From: Falsiroseomonas sp051433165
GTDB lineage: Bacteria; Pseudomonadota; Alphaproteobacteria; Acetobacterales; Acetobacteraceae
NCBI RefSeq assembly: GCF_051433165.1
Contig: NZ_JBHMFS010000001.1
Coordinates: 434,001-498,000, forward strand
Direction: 5' to 3'
Length of the DNA stretch: 64,000 bases
Shown: in pieces, positions 43,453-52,559 of the stretch
How the letters are laid out: each line of letters opens with the position of its first letter
Numbering within the stretch: position 1 is the first letter of the stretch
Position numbers and translations under genes: made by a program
The notes under the pieces: model-generated
Told to the model about the DNA's origin: nothing
What the model saw: the letters and a program-made list of their open reading frames with translations, nothing else
Databases searched by the model: none

Positions 43453-44517
43453 ATGACCGGTATCACCAAGCGGGGCCTGATCGGCACCACAACGGCCCTT
43501 GCGGCCGCCGCCATCCTGCCCGCGCGTCGCGCCGCGGCGCAGGATATGCCGGCGCATGAACGCCAGCTCTACGAGGCGGCGCAGCGCGAAGGGGAGCTGA
43601 CCTGGTACACCGGCCAGCTCCAGGCGGAACCCTCCGAGGCGATCGGCCGCGCCTTTACGGAACGCTACCCCGGCGTGCGCTGCAATGTGGTGCGCACCAC
43701 ATCGCAGGTGGCGTTCCAGCGGCTGTCGCAGGATGCCCGCGCGCGTGTCGCGCAATGCGACGTGTTCAGCTCGACCGACTACAGCCACTTCACCTACCTG
43801 AAGGGCGAAGGCCGGCTGATGGCCTACAAGCCGGAGAACGCGGCCGGCATGGTGAAGGCCGCGCGCGATGCGGCGGATTCGGATGGGCATTTCCAGATCA
43901 CCTATCTCGCGCTCTACATGCTCGGGCGCCGCACTGACCAGTTGAGCGAGGCGGATGCGCCGAAGAGCTGGCGGGAGATCACCGACCCGAAGTGGAAGGA
44001 CAAGATGGCGGTCGGCCATCCTGGCTTCAGCGGCGCCATCGGCAACTGGGCCATCATGATGAAGGCCATGTATGGCGTCGGCTTCTTCCGTGAGTTCGAG
44101 CGCAACAAGCCGCAGATCGGGCGTTCGGCCGGTGACCCGGTGACGACGCTGAATGCCGGGGAACGTGTGGTCGGCGTCGGCATTCCGTCCGCCTCCACCT
44201 TGTTCAGCATCTCGCGCGGCAATCCGCTGGCACTGATCTACCCGAGCGACGGCACCTTGCTTGTGCCGGCCCCGAGTGCCGCCATCGGCAATGCGCCGAA
44301 GCCCAATGCCGCGAAGCTGTTCATGGAATACGTCTGCGGCCCGGCGTATTCCCGCACGGTGCGAGAATTCCGCGCGGAATCGCTGCGGCCGGAAGTGCCG
44401 CCGCCGGAGGGCTCTCGCCCGCTGGATGAGATCAAGACCATCACGCCGACGCCACGCCAGGTCCAGACCGAGATGACCGAGGTGCGGGAGCTGTGGCGTG
44501 ATACCTTTGGCGTTTGA
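43453..44517 (+). CDS. ABC binding protein, iron/family 1 type (tandem copy 2)
   Basis: A 354-residue paralogue of the preceding protein, sharing long stretches such as TERYPGVRCNVVRTTSQVAF, DPKWKDKMAVGHPGFSGAIG and the same C-terminal ending WRDTFGV. Signal region ITKRGLIGTTTALAAAAILP. The copies differ most in the ligand-side middle (QITYLALYMLGRRTDQLSE against HTSFLGLFLMTHNTRLVSE). This is a tandem duplication that could give two ligand specificities for one permease. The start has GGGAG upstream and the permease gene follows after 12 bases. Confidence 0.86.
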   Translation: MTGITKRGLIGTTTALAAAAILPARRAAAQDMPAHERQLYEAAQREGELTWYTGQLQAEPSEAIGRAFTERYPGVRCNVVRTTSQVAFQRLSQDARARVAQCDVFSSTDYSHFTYLKGEGRLMAYKPENAAGMVKAARDAADSDGHFQITYLALYMLGRRTDQLSEADAPKSWREITDPKWKDKMAVGHPGFSGAIGNWAIMMKAMYGVGFFREFERNKPQIGRSAGDPVTTLNAGERVVGVGIPSASTLFSISRGNPLALIYPSDGTLLVPAPSAAIGNAPKPNAAKLFMEYVCGPAYSRTVREFRAESLRPEVPPPEGSRPLDEIKTITPTPRQVQTEMTEVRELWRDTFGV

Positions 44518-44529
44518 TCGGGAATTCCG

Positions 44530-46272
44530 ATGAGCGAAGCCCCCGCACTTCCGCACGCGCAGGCCGGGCCGATACAGGCCCGGCGCAGCGGCCGGTTCGC
44601 ACGGTTCGAGCCGGTGATGCTGCTGTGGATCGCATTGATCGCGATCCTGCTGTTCCTGGTCGCTTTCCCACTTGGCAAGCTGCTGGTGGTCAGCTTCGAG
44701 ACGCGCGGCACCGGCGAATTCACGCTGATGAACTATGTCTCGGCCTATGGCCGGCCGCGTTATGTGGATGCACTGGTCAATTCGCTGCTGCTCGGCCTGC
44801 TTTCGGCGGTCATGGCTGTGGTGATGGCGGTGCCGATGGCCTGGGCGGTTTCCCGCACGGACATGCCATTCAAGGGGCTGACCTGGGCGGTGGTGCTGGG
44901 GGCCTTCATCCTGCCCCCCTATCTGTCCGCGATCGGTTGGATCCTGCTGGCGGGGCCGAATAGCGGCTTCCTCAACATTGCCTGGCGCGCCATCACCGGG
45001 CTTCAGGATCCGCTTTTCAATATCTACACATTCAGTGGCATGGCGCTGGTCATCGCCCTGAATTCCTTCCCGTTGGTCTTCATCTTCGTGAAATCGGCAC
45101 TCGACCTCGTCTCGTCGGAAATGGAGGACGCGGCCAACATCCTTGGCGCCGGCACCTGGACGGCAATGCGGAAGGTCTCGATTCCGCTGGTCTGGCCGGC
45201 GATCATGGCGGGCTTCATCATCGTCTTCCTGGAAGCCATCGCGCTGTTCGGCACGCCGGCCATCATCGGTATTCCGGCGCGCATCAATGTGGTGACGACG
45301 CAGCTCTGGCAGTTCTTCGAATACCCCGTGCGGGTGGAGGTGGCGGCCGCCTATGCCATGCCGCTGCTGCTGATCACTGCCGGCATGATCGTGGTGCAGA
45401 AGCTGATGCTGGCGCGGAAGGGATACGTCTCGCAGACCGGCAAGGGCGGAGAACGCCGGCCGATCAAGCTCGGCCCCTGGCGCTGGGTCGCCTTCGCCTG
45501 GTGCGCCGCGGTGGGACTGATGGCGGTGATCGCGCCATTGTTCGTGCTGCTGCAGGCCAGCTTTGCCAAGGCCTGGGGTCGTGGCCTGGCGTGGGACAAT
45601 CTGACGCTGGCCAATTATCGCCTGCTGATCTTCGAACACGACATGGCGATGACCTCGATCTGGAACACCATCTGGTTCTCGGCGTCGGCTGCCTCCATCG
45701 CCGTGGTGCTGGCCTTGCTGATCGCCTACATCGTCAATCGCAAGCTTGTGCCGTTCGGGGAAGCGCTGGGCTTCATGGCGATGGCGCCCTTCGTCATCCC
45801 CGGCATCGTCATGGCGATCGGCTTCTATGCCGCGTACGCCTCCCCGCCTTTCGCGCTGTACGGCACGGCGGCGATCATCATTCTGGCCTTCGCGGCGCGC
45901 TTCCTGCCCATTGCCTATGCCAACTCTTCCTCCGCCATCCGGGCCGTGCATCCGGAGATGGAGGAGGCGGCGCGCATCCTGGGCAGCGGGCGGTTGCACG
46001 CAATCTGGATGGTCACGGCGCCGCTGGTGCGGAAATCGTTGCTGGGTGGCTGGCTGATCGTGTTCATCGTCGCCTCGCGCGAATTGTCGGCGGCGATCTT
46101 CCTGGTCGGGCCACGCACGCGAACCATGTCCGTGTTGCTGTACGACCTCAGCGAAGCCGGCAATTTCGAGGTGCTTGCGGCCTTCGGCGGACTTCTGCTG
46201 GTGGTGACGATGGTTTTCGTCGGGATCGGCATGAAGCTGGTCGGGCGTGACTTCATGCTGCGGAGAAACTGA
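44530..46272 (+). CDS. ABC transporter permease with two fused transport domains (FbpB type)
   Basis: A 580-residue inner-membrane protein with about 12 helices, a fusion of two permease halves as in FbpB/SfuB. Each half has its own EAA loop: MEDAANILGAGTWTAMRKVS in the first and MEEAARILGSGRLHAIWMVT in the second. It forms the channel for the two tandem binding proteins. The stop is 2 bases before the ATPase start, so the two are translationally linked. Confidence 0.88.
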   Translation: MSEAPALPHAQAGPIQARRSGRFARFEPVMLLWIALIAILLFLVAFPLGKLLVVSFETRGTGEFTLMNYVSAYGRPRYVDALVNSLLLGLLSAVMAVVMAVPMAWAVSRTDMPFKGLTWAVVLGAFILPPYLSAIGWILLAGPNSGFLNIAWRAITGLQDPLFNIYTFSGMALVIALNSFPLVFIFVKSALDLVSSEMEDAANILGAGTWTAMRKVSIPLVWPAIMAGFIIVFLEAIALFGTPAIIGIPARINVVTTQLWQFFEYPVRVEVAAAYAMPLLLITAGMIVVQKLMLARKGYVSQTGKGGERRPIKLGPWRWVAFAWCAAVGLMAVIAPLFVLLQASFAKAWGRGLAWDNLTLANYRLLIFEHDMAMTSIWNTIWFSASAASIAVVLALLIAYIVNRKLVPFGEALGFMAMAPFVIPGIVMAIGFYAAYASPPFALYGTAAIIILAFAARFLPIAYANSSSAIRAVHPEMEEAARILGSGRLHAIWMVTAPLVRKSLLGGWLIVFIVASRELSAAIFLVGPRTRTMSVLLYDLSEAGNFEVLAAFGGLLLVVTMVFVGIGMKLVGRDFMLRRN

Positions 46273-46274
46273 GG

Positions 46275-47342
46275 ATGTCGCGTCTCCAGATCCAGGGGCT
46301 GACCAAGGCCTACGGTGCGCTGCGGGTGGTAGATTCCATCGACCTGACGTTGCAGGAGGGGGAGTTCGTCTCCCTGCTCGGCCCCTCCGGCTGCGGCAAG
46401 ACCACCACGCTGCGCATGATCGCGGGCTTCATCGATCCGAATGAGGGCAGCATCTCGCTCGATGGGCAGGTGATCTCCGCCCCCGGCGCGGTGCTGCCGC
46501 CGGAAAAGCGCGGCATGTCCATGATCTTCCAGAGCTACGCGATCTGGCCGAACATGACGGTGGCGGAGAATGTCGGCTTCGGCCTGAAGCTGCGGAAGCT
46601 GCCGGCGGAGGAAACCCGCAGGCGCGTGGCGGAGATCCTGGAGGTGGTGCAGATGGGCCATCTGGCGGCGCGCTACCCGGCGGAGCTTTCGGGTGGCCAG
46701 CAGCAGCGCGTGGCGCTGGCTCGCGCCATCGTGGTGAAGCCCGCGGTGCTGCTGCTGGATGAACCGCTGTCCAACCTCGACGCCAATCTCCGCGAGGAAA
46801 TGCGCTTCGAGATCAGGCGCCTGCACGACGAATTCCGCATCACCACCGTCTATGTCACGCATGATCAGTCGGAGGCGATGGCAACGTCCGACCGCATCGC
46901 GGTGATGAATGCCGGGCGGATCGAGCAGGTGGATGCGCCACACATGCTCTACACCCGCCCGCGCACGCGCTTCGTCGCCGGCTTCATCGGCCGCACCAAC
47001 CTGCTGCCGGCGCAGCTTCGCAACGGCCAGATCGGCTTCGGCGGCATTGCCATGCAGGCCGGCCAGGTGCCGGGCGCCGAGACCGCGGCGGGCGGCGACA
47101 TCCTGGTTTCCGTTCGTCCGCAGAGCATCGGCCTGCACCGTACGCAACCCATGGGCGGTGCGCCGGTGATGGAGGGTGTGGTGGCACAGCGCACCTTCCT
47201 CGGCGAGACCTGGGACTATGTGGTGCGCGCCGATGGCAGCGATCTGCGGCTGCGGGCCACGGCACCGCCCTTGCAGATCCATGATGTGGGTGAGCGGGTC
47301 TGGATGGAGTTCGACCCGCAGCAGATGGCGATGGTGGTGTAG
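46275..47342 (+). CDS. ABC transporter ATP-binding protein (FbpC/PotA type)
   Basis: A 355-residue ATPase. Walker A GPSGCGKTT, Q-loop SMIFQSYAIWPNMTV, signature LSGGQQQRVALARAI, Walker B VLLLDEPLSNLD and switch YVTHDQSEAMATSD are intact. The C-terminal third is a TOBE-type domain (ILVSVRPQSIGLHRTQ) as in iron, spermidine and maltose ATPases. It completes the importer with the double permease and two receptors; the MFS gene that follows 33 bases later is probably part of the same run. Confidence 0.9.
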   Translation: MSRLQIQGLTKAYGALRVVDSIDLTLQEGEFVSLLGPSGCGKTTTLRMIAGFIDPNEGSISLDGQVISAPGAVLPPEKRGMSMIFQSYAIWPNMTVAENVGFGLKLRKLPAEETRRRVAEILEVVQMGHLAARYPAELSGGQQQRVALARAIVVKPAVLLLDEPLSNLDANLREEMRFEIRRLHDEFRITTVYVTHDQSEAMATSDRIAVMNAGRIEQVDAPHMLYTRPRTRFVAGFIGRTNLLPAQLRNGQIGFGGIAMQAGQVPGAETAAGGDILVSVRPQSIGLHRTQPMGGAPVMEGVVAQRTFLGETWDYVVRADGSDLRLRATAPPLQIHDVGERVWMEFDPQQMAMVV

Positions 47343-47375
47343 CGCCAGCCGCGGCCGATCGGTACACTGGGCGGC

Positions 47376-48563
47376 ATGCAGGCGTCCCGCTTTGTCGCGG
47401 CGATCGTGGTGGCGCAGGTGCTGGCGCAGATTGGCGCCTTCACCCTGCCGGCGCTGCTGCCGGGCTACCTCGCGGCCTGGCAGCTTTCCGCCACCGAGGC
47501 CGGCTGGCTGATCGGCGCCTTCTTCGCCGCCTACGTTGCCGCCGTGCCGGTTCTGGTGGCGCTGACGGACAGGCTGCCGGCGCGGCGCATCTACCTTCTG
47601 GGCACCGCGCTGACCGCCGTATCGCATTTCGGCTTCGCCTTTCTGGCGGAGGGGTTTTGGTCCGGCCTGGCGCTGCGGGCGCTGGCCGGCATCGGCTGGG
47701 CCGGCTGCTATATGCCGGGGCTGAAGGCGCTGGCGGACCGGCTGGAGGGGGCGGCGCAATCGCGTGCCGTGTCCTGGCATGCCGCGGGGGTTGGCATTGC
47801 CGGCGCGTCCTCCTTCCTCGTCGCCGGCACGCTGGATGCGCTGGCGGGGCCGGAGGCGGCCTTCCTGTTCGGTGGCATCGCCGCGCTGGCCGCCTTCGGC
47901 ATCGGTGCGGGGGTGCTGCCGGATACGCGGCCTGCCCCGCGCGGGGGTGCATTGCTGGATTTTCGGCCGGTGTTGCGCAACCGCGCCGCCATGGCGTGGA
48001 TCGCCGGCTACACCGTGCACACCTGGGAATTGGCCGCGCTGCGCGCCTGGGCGGTGACCTTCCTGGCGCTGGTCATCGCGCAGCAGGGCGCGCCCGGTTG
48101 GCTGCCGGGACCGAATGTGCTGTTCACCATCGCGGGCCTGGTTGGCATTGCCGTGTCGATCCTCGGCAACGAAACCTCACAGCGCTTCGGGCGTGGGCGC
48201 GTGGTGGCAGCGGCCATGGGTGCGGCGGCGCTGCTTTCGCTGCTTACGGGCTTCTCCGCCCTGGTCTCCGCGCCGCTGGCCGTGGCCTGCGTGCTGGCGT
48301 GGAATGCCGCGATCTACCTGGACAGCTCGGCGCTGACGGCGGGCACGGTGCAGGCGGCGGAGCCCGGCCTGCGCGGCGCGACGATGGGTCTGCACAGCAT
48401 GTGCGGCTATGCCGGCGGCTTTGTCGGGCCGCTCGGCGTCGGCATTGCGCTGGATTGGGCCGGGCCGGAGGCGCTGTCCTCCTGGGGCCTGGCCTTCGGC
48501 CATGTCGCGGTAGTCACGATGCTGGGCTTTGCTGTGCTGCGCCGGCTCGGCCGACCGGCCTGA
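47376..48563 (+). CDS. MFS transporter
   Basis: A 395-residue, 12-helix major facilitator. It opens with FVAAIVVAQVLAQIGAFTLP and has the helix 2-3 loop LTDRLPARRIYL (the family's D-R-x-G/P-R-R type motif) and long Ala/Gly-rich helices. The last third has EPGLRGATMGLHSMCGYAGG then FVGPLGVGIALDW. Substrate unknown; its place after the CoA-transferase and ABC unit suggests transport of an acid or a drug-like product. ATG at 47376 is 33 bases after the ATPase stop. Confidence 0.85.
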   Translation: MQASRFVAAIVVAQVLAQIGAFTLPALLPGYLAAWQLSATEAGWLIGAFFAAYVAAVPVLVALTDRLPARRIYLLGTALTAVSHFGFAFLAEGFWSGLALRALAGIGWAGCYMPGLKALADRLEGAAQSRAVSWHAAGVGIAGASSFLVAGTLDALAGPEAAFLFGGIAALAAFGIGAGVLPDTRPAPRGGALLDFRPVLRNRAAMAWIAGYTVHTWELAALRAWAVTFLALVIAQQGAPGWLPGPNVLFTIAGLVGIAVSILGNETSQRFGRGRVVAAAMGAAALLSLLTGFSALVSAPLAVACVLAWNAAIYLDSSALTAGTVQAAEPGLRGATMGLHSMCGYAGGFVGPLGVGIALDWAGPEALSSWGLAFGHVAVVTMLGFAVLRRLGRPA

Positions 48564-48616
48564 CGCGGCGCGCGCGGCGTCCTACATCCGGCTATGCTAC
48601 CGCCCGGAGGCGACCG

Positions 48617-49462
48617 ATGAACGCAATCCTGTCGCATGAGCCGCTGCTGCGCCTGCTACCCTTCGCCGGCGTCTTCGCCCTGATGGCAATGGCGGAGGCG
48701 CTGCACCCGCGGCGGTCACGCAGCCAGACGCGCTGGTGCCGCTGGCCGTCCAACCTCGGTATCGTCCTGCTGGACACGCTGCTGCTGCGCCTGGTGTTCC
48801 CCACGGCGGCGGTGGGCGTGGCCCTGGCGGTGGAGGCGCAGGGCGGCGGGCTGCTGCCCTGGCTCGGCCTGTCCGGGCTGGCGGCGGTGGTGCTGGCCAT
48901 CCTGCTGCTCGACCTGGTCATCTACCTGCAGCACCGGCTGTTCCACGCGGTCCCGCTGCTGTGGCGGTTGCACAGGATGCACCACGCGGATCTGGATTTC
49001 GACGTGACCACCGGGTTGCGCTTCCACCCGCTGGAGATCCTTACCTCCATGCTCATCAAGCTGGCCGCCGTGGTGGTGCTGGGCGCGCCGGCGGTGGCGG
49101 TTCTGTTGTTCGAGATCCTGCTGAACGCGACGTCCCTTTTCAACCACGCCAATCTGCGCCTGCCGGCCCGGCTGGACCGCGTTCTGCGCCGGGTGCTGGT
49201 GACGCCGGACATGCACCGCGTCCACCATTCGGTGGTGCCGCAGGAGACGAACAGCAATTTCGGCTTCAGCCTGGCGGTTTGGGATCGGCTGTTCGGCACC
49301 TACCGGGCGCAGCCGGCCGCCGGACATGCGGGCATGACCATCGGGCTGGCGGAGTTCCGCGATCCACGTGAACTGCGGCTGGACCGAATGCTGGTCCAGC
49401 CGCTTCGCGACGCCAACGCGGCGCAGATCCCAGGCGACGGCCTGTCCACACCACCGCGCTGA
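48617..49462 (+). CDS. Sterol desaturase/fatty acid hydroxylase family protein
   Basis: A 281-residue membrane di-iron enzyme. Three histidine clusters are present in family order: HRLFH, HRMHH and, after two more helices, the motif DMHRVHH. A GLRFHP motif lies between them. Four hydrophobic segments surround them. Such enzymes hydroxylate or desaturate lipids, sterols or carotenoids (CrtZ/CrtR relatives), usually with ferredoxin or cytochrome b5. ATG 48617 has GGAGG 6 bases upstream. The gene is the last on the plus strand before a structured intergenic region. Confidence 0.87.
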   Translation: MNAILSHEPLLRLLPFAGVFALMAMAEALHPRRSRSQTRWCRWPSNLGIVLLDTLLLRLVFPTAAVGVALAVEAQGGGLLPWLGLSGLAAVVLAILLLDLVIYLQHRLFHAVPLLWRLHRMHHADLDFDVTTGLRFHPLEILTSMLIKLAAVVVLGAPAVAVLLFEILLNATSLFNHANLRLPARLDRVLRRVLVTPDMHRVHHSVVPQETNSNFGFSLAVWDRLFGTYRAQPAAGHAGMTIGLAEFRDPRELRLDRMLVQPLRDANAAQIPGDGLSTPPR

Positions 49463-49621
49463 TACCAAATCCTGTTGATCGGAACCTGCGGCCGAATGGC
49501 TGCCGCCGCAAGTGCGGCGAGCCAAGCGAAGCGCTGGCGCCTGAGGGCGTTGGAGCTATAGCTCCAACCGGTCACGGTCTGCGGAATTTGAGTCTGAGTC
49601 CGCTGCCTGGTCGATTGACGC
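49463..49621. repeat. Intergenic element with three consecutive hairpins
   Basis: No gene fits between the convergent hydroxylase and CitE genes, but the 159 bases hold a series of palindromes. CGCCGC/GCGGCG with loop AAGT is at 49504-49519. GCCAAGCGAAGCGCTGGC (stem with one bulged A) is at 49521-49538. A perfect GTTGGAGC-TATA-GCTCCAAC is at 49549-49568. A relatively AT-rich opening (GATACCAAATCCTGTTGATC) precedes them. The arrangement looks like a dispersed palindromic intergenic unit or a structured RNA, and would also stop transcription from both sides. Only one copy is in this window. Confidence 0.5.
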
Positions 49622-50482
49622 TCAGCGCGCGCGGGCCAGCAGCCGGCGCGCGCGGTCCACCACCGGCAGGTCGATCATCGCCCCTTCGAAGGCCACGGCG
49701 CCCTGGCCGTCCGCAACCGCCGCCTCGAAGGTGGCAATCAGGCGGCGGGCGCGGTCCACGGCTTCGGGGCTCGGCCCATAGACCTCGTTGATGATCGGCA
49801 CCTGCGCCGGGTGGATGCAGGCGGCGCAGCCGAAGCCGAGCGCGCGGGACCGGCGCAGTGCCGTGCGGTAGCCTTCCGGGTCATCGAAGGACGCGAAGGC
49901 GCCAAGGGAGCCGAGCGCCGTGATCCCCGCCGCCCGCGCCGCGAGCAGCGCCAGCATGGCCGGCAGATACAGGCTGTCGGCGGAGGGTACCGCCTCCATC
50001 TCCGTCGCCAGATCCTCCCCGCCGATGCCCAGCGCCACCACGCGCGGATCGGCGCGGGCGATCTCGGGCAGGCGGGGCAGCGCCTCCGCTGTCTCAACAA
50101 TCGCCAGGAAGCGTGTGGGCGCGCGGCCGTGGCGGGCTTCGGCGGTGGCGGCAACCTCGGCCAGCAGCCGCACATGTTCCGGCCCCATCACCTTGGGCAG
50201 CATCAGCGCGGTGGCGCCGGCGGAGATCGCGGCCTCGATATCCGGCACCGCCAGTTCCAGCGGCCGGTTGATGCGGACGCAGATGGTGGCGCCCGCCTGG
50301 CCCACCTGCGCCGCCGCCGCCGGCAGCGCCGCGCGGGCTTCCGCCTTGCGCGCGGGCAGGATGGAATCCTCCAGGTCGAGGATGATGACATCCGCCTGCC
50401 GCGTATGCGCCTTGGCGACGAAGCGTTCGGCCAGCACGGGCACGAACAGCAGGGATCGCCAGCGGGCGGGATGGTCGGTCAT
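49622..50482 (-). CDS. HpcH/HpaI (CitE-type) CoA lyase
   Basis: A 286-residue CitE-family lyase. It has RSLLFVPVLAERFVAKAHTR, the metal/acid-binding Glu-Asp in VIILDLEDSILP, the Arg in ATICVRINRPLE, and the catalytic-type Glu residues in FLAIVETAEAL and LGIGGEDLATEME. Family members cleave malyl-CoA, citramalyl-CoA or citryl-CoA. The ATG overlaps the stop of the CoA-transferase gene (ATGA). With that gene and the MaoC-type hydratase upstream, the likely reaction is citramalyl-CoA to acetyl-CoA plus pyruvate, or a close variant (inference). Confidence 0.87.
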   Translation of the reverse strand: MTDHPARWRSLLFVPVLAERFVAKAHTRQADVIILDLEDSILPARKAEARAALPAAAAQVGQAGATICVRINRPLELAVPDIEAAISAGATALMLPKVMGPEHVRLLAEVAATAEARHGRAPTRFLAIVETAEALPRLPEIARADPRVVALGIGGEDLATEMEAVPSADSLYLPAMLALLAARAAGITALGSLGAFASFDDPEGYRTALRRSRALGFGCAACIHPAQVPIINEVYGPSPEAVDRARRLIATFEAAVADGQGAVAFEGAMIDLPVVDRARRLLARAR

Positions 50483-51693
50483 GCGGGCTCCCCTGGCGTG
50501 GTGACGATGCCGGCGGCGATCATGCGGTCGATCGCCTCCTCCGCTACGCCGAGCTCCCGCAATATGGCGCGGGAGCTTTCGCCGAGGCGCGGCGCCGGCA
50601 GCGCATCCTGCCGCATGCCGCCGCTGAAGCGGTTGGGCGTGGCGGTGCGGCGGATGCGGCCTTCGCTCGGGTGATCCTCCGGCGCGAAGAAGCCGGTGGC
50701 GGCGAGGTGCGGGTCTTCCAGCAGATCCTCCAGGCTGTTGTAGGCGGCGGCCGGCACATCCGCCGCGCCGAGAATTTTCAGCCATTCCGCCGTGGTCTTC
50801 TCCCGCATCGCCGCGGCGCGGACCTTCAGATATTCCGCCGCATTGGCCGTGCGGGTCGCGGCGTTCAGGAAGCGCGGATCGGTCTTCAGCTCCGGCCGGC
50901 CGATCGCGTCGAAGAAGGCGAAGGCCTGGGCGTTGGTGTTCGGCCCGACGGTGATGTAGCCGTCCTGCGTCGGCACCGGCCGGTAATCCGGGCTCAGCAA
51001 CCGCCCATCGCCCAGCGGCCCCACCGGCGGGTCGAAGGTGCCGGCGCCGAGATGCTCGCTCATGACGAAGGAGGCCATGTTCTCGAACATCGGCACCTCG
51101 ATCGCTTCGCCGACCCCGCTGCGTTCGCGGCGGAACAGCGCGAAGCCGATGCATTGCGCGGCGATCAGCCCGGTGATGTGGTCCGTCATCACCATCGGCA
51201 CGAAGCGCGGCTCGCCATTGGCGCGGTGGAAGGTGCCGGCGACGCCGGACAGGCTCTGGATGATCGGGTCATAGGCCGGGCGGTTGAAATAGGGGCCGCC
51301 GCGACCGAAGGCGAGGATGGAGCAATGCACCAGGCGCTGATTGATGGCGCGCAGCGCCTCCCACCCCAGCCCCGCGCGGTCCAGCGCGTTGGGGCGGATG
51401 TTGCTGACGAAGACATCCGCCGTGCGGATCAGAGCCAGCAGCGCGGCCAGACCTTCGGGGTTCTTGATGTCCACGCAGAAGGACCGCTTGTTGCGGTTGA
51501 ACTGAATGAACTTGCCGGACATGCCCGGGTTGCGATTGCCCTGCGCCATGGTGCGCAGCAGGTCGCCGCCGCCCGGCGCTTCCACCTTGATGACCTCCGC
51601 CCCCTGGTCGGCGAGGGTGCGGGAGCAGATCGGGCCGACCACGACGGAGGTGAGGTCCACCACCCGCACGCCCTCCAACGGGCCACCGCTCAT
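50479..51693 (-). CDS. Family III CoA-transferase (CaiB/BaiF type)
   Basis: A 404-residue transferase. The N-terminus GVRVVDLTSVVVGPICSRTL, then ADQGAEVIKVEAP, NRNKRSFCVDIKNPEG and the nucleophilic Asp in VMTDHITGLIAAQ are typical. It probably activates a dicarboxylic acid using succinyl-CoA or acetyl-CoA. Both ends overlap the neighbouring genes by 4 bases, giving a translationally coupled hydratase-transferase-lyase series. The closest logical roles are itaconate or mesaconate CoA-transferase; this comes from the gene set, not from a diagnostic residue. Confidence 0.87.
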   Translation of the reverse strand: MSGGPLEGVRVVDLTSVVVGPICSRTLADQGAEVIKVEAPGGGDLLRTMAQGNRNPGMSGKFIQFNRNKRSFCVDIKNPEGLAALLALIRTADVFVSNIRPNALDRAGLGWEALRAINQRLVHCSILAFGRGGPYFNRPAYDPIIQSLSGVAGTFHRANGEPRFVPMVMTDHITGLIAAQCIGFALFRRERSGVGEAIEVPMFENMASFVMSEHLGAGTFDPPVGPLGDGRLLSPDYRPVPTQDGYITVGPNTNAQAFAFFDAIGRPELKTDPRFLNAATRTANAAEYLKVRAAAMREKTTAEWLKILGAADVPAAAYNSLEDLLEDPHLAATGFFAPEDHPSEGRIRRTATPNRFSGGMRQDALPAPRLGESSRAILRELGVAEEAIDRMIAAGIVTTPGEPA

Positions 51694-52559
51694 GCGCCGA
51701 ATTCCAGTTCCATCTCGGCCGCCAGCGTGCCGTCCGGCGCCGCCGCCCAGGCGGCTATTTTACCGTCCCTCGGTTCGGCGCCGGCCAGCGTCACGGTCTG
51801 CCCGACGAAAAGCGGACGCCGCAGCCGCGCGGTGAAGCTGAGCAGCGGCCCTGGTGCGCGCTTCAGTGCGGCATCGACGATCAGATGCATGGTCAGGCCG
51901 CCATTCTGCACAGTGGCGGGATAGCCTTCCGCATCGCGCGCATAATCCGCGTCGTAATGGATGCGATGGCTGTTCCAGGTGACAGCGGAGTACCGAAAAA
52001 CCAGGACGGGATCGAGCAGCACCGCCTCCGACCAGGCCGCGCCATCCGGTGCCGGCACTGGCGGCGTGCTGGCGCTTTTCGCACCGGGTGGCACCGCTTC
52101 GCGATACACCGCGTCGAACTCATCCACCGCCAAGGTGATGCCCCGTGCAGCGATGGTCTGCCGCATGGTCAGCACGACGATCTGGCCGGTGCGCGCCTGC
52201 TTCGGCTCGATCGCCGCCACCTCGATGGTCTTGGTCGCGGCGTCGCCCACCTGCAGCGCGCCGTGGATGCGGGTGCGGCGGCCGGCGCCCATGCGGCGAG
52301 GCAGGGGGATCGGCGGCAGGAAGGCGCCGCGGCGCGGGTGGCCATCTGGCCCGATCTCGCTCTGCCGCGCGACATCGGCGAAAAACAGGCTGAACCAATG
52401 CGGCGGCAGAGGGCTGCCCTGCGCAAAGCTATCCGGGTCCAGGTCCAGCATGCCGGCGATGCGGCGCACGGCGGGCAGGGTGATCTCCTCCGCCACCACG
52501 CGGGATCGGCCGATCCAGCCGCGCAGCTCCGGCATGGCGGCGGCGACGGCGTCGCTCAT
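51690..52559 (-). CDS. MaoC-type (double hot-dog) hydratase, mesaconyl-CoA hydratase-like
   Basis: A 289-residue protein with an N-terminal FAS1-like dehydratase half (WIGRSRVVAEEITLPAVRRI) and a C-terminal MaoC hot-dog. The hydratase motif is in FRYSAVTWNSHRIHYDADYA, then GYPATVQNGGLTMHL; the Asp/His pair of hydratase 2 enzymes is visible. Length and layout match mesaconyl-C4-CoA and itaconyl-CoA hydratases. I chose ATG 52559, which overlaps the Bug receptor stop (ATGA), over an ATG 39 bases upstream inside that gene. Its stop overlaps the transferase start. Confidence 0.85.
   Translation of the reverse strand: MSDAVAAAMPELRGWIGRSRVVAEEITLPAVRRIAGMLDLDPDSFAQGSPLPPHWFSLFFADVARQSEIGPDGHPRRGAFLPPIPLPRRMGAGRRTRIHGALQVGDAATKTIEVAAIEPKQARTGQIVVLTMRQTIAARGITLAVDEFDAVYREAVPPGAKSASTPPVPAPDGAAWSEAVLLDPVLVFRYSAVTWNSHRIHYDADYARDAEGYPATVQNGGLTMHLIVDAALKRAPGPLLSFTARLRRPLFVGQTVTLAGAEPRDGKIAAWAAAPDGTLAAEMELEFGA

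Noticed and set aside
43336..45999. Long antisense open frame opposite the tandem receptors and permease
   Set aside because: Composition is typical of a non-coding complement and the sense genes have unambiguous domains.
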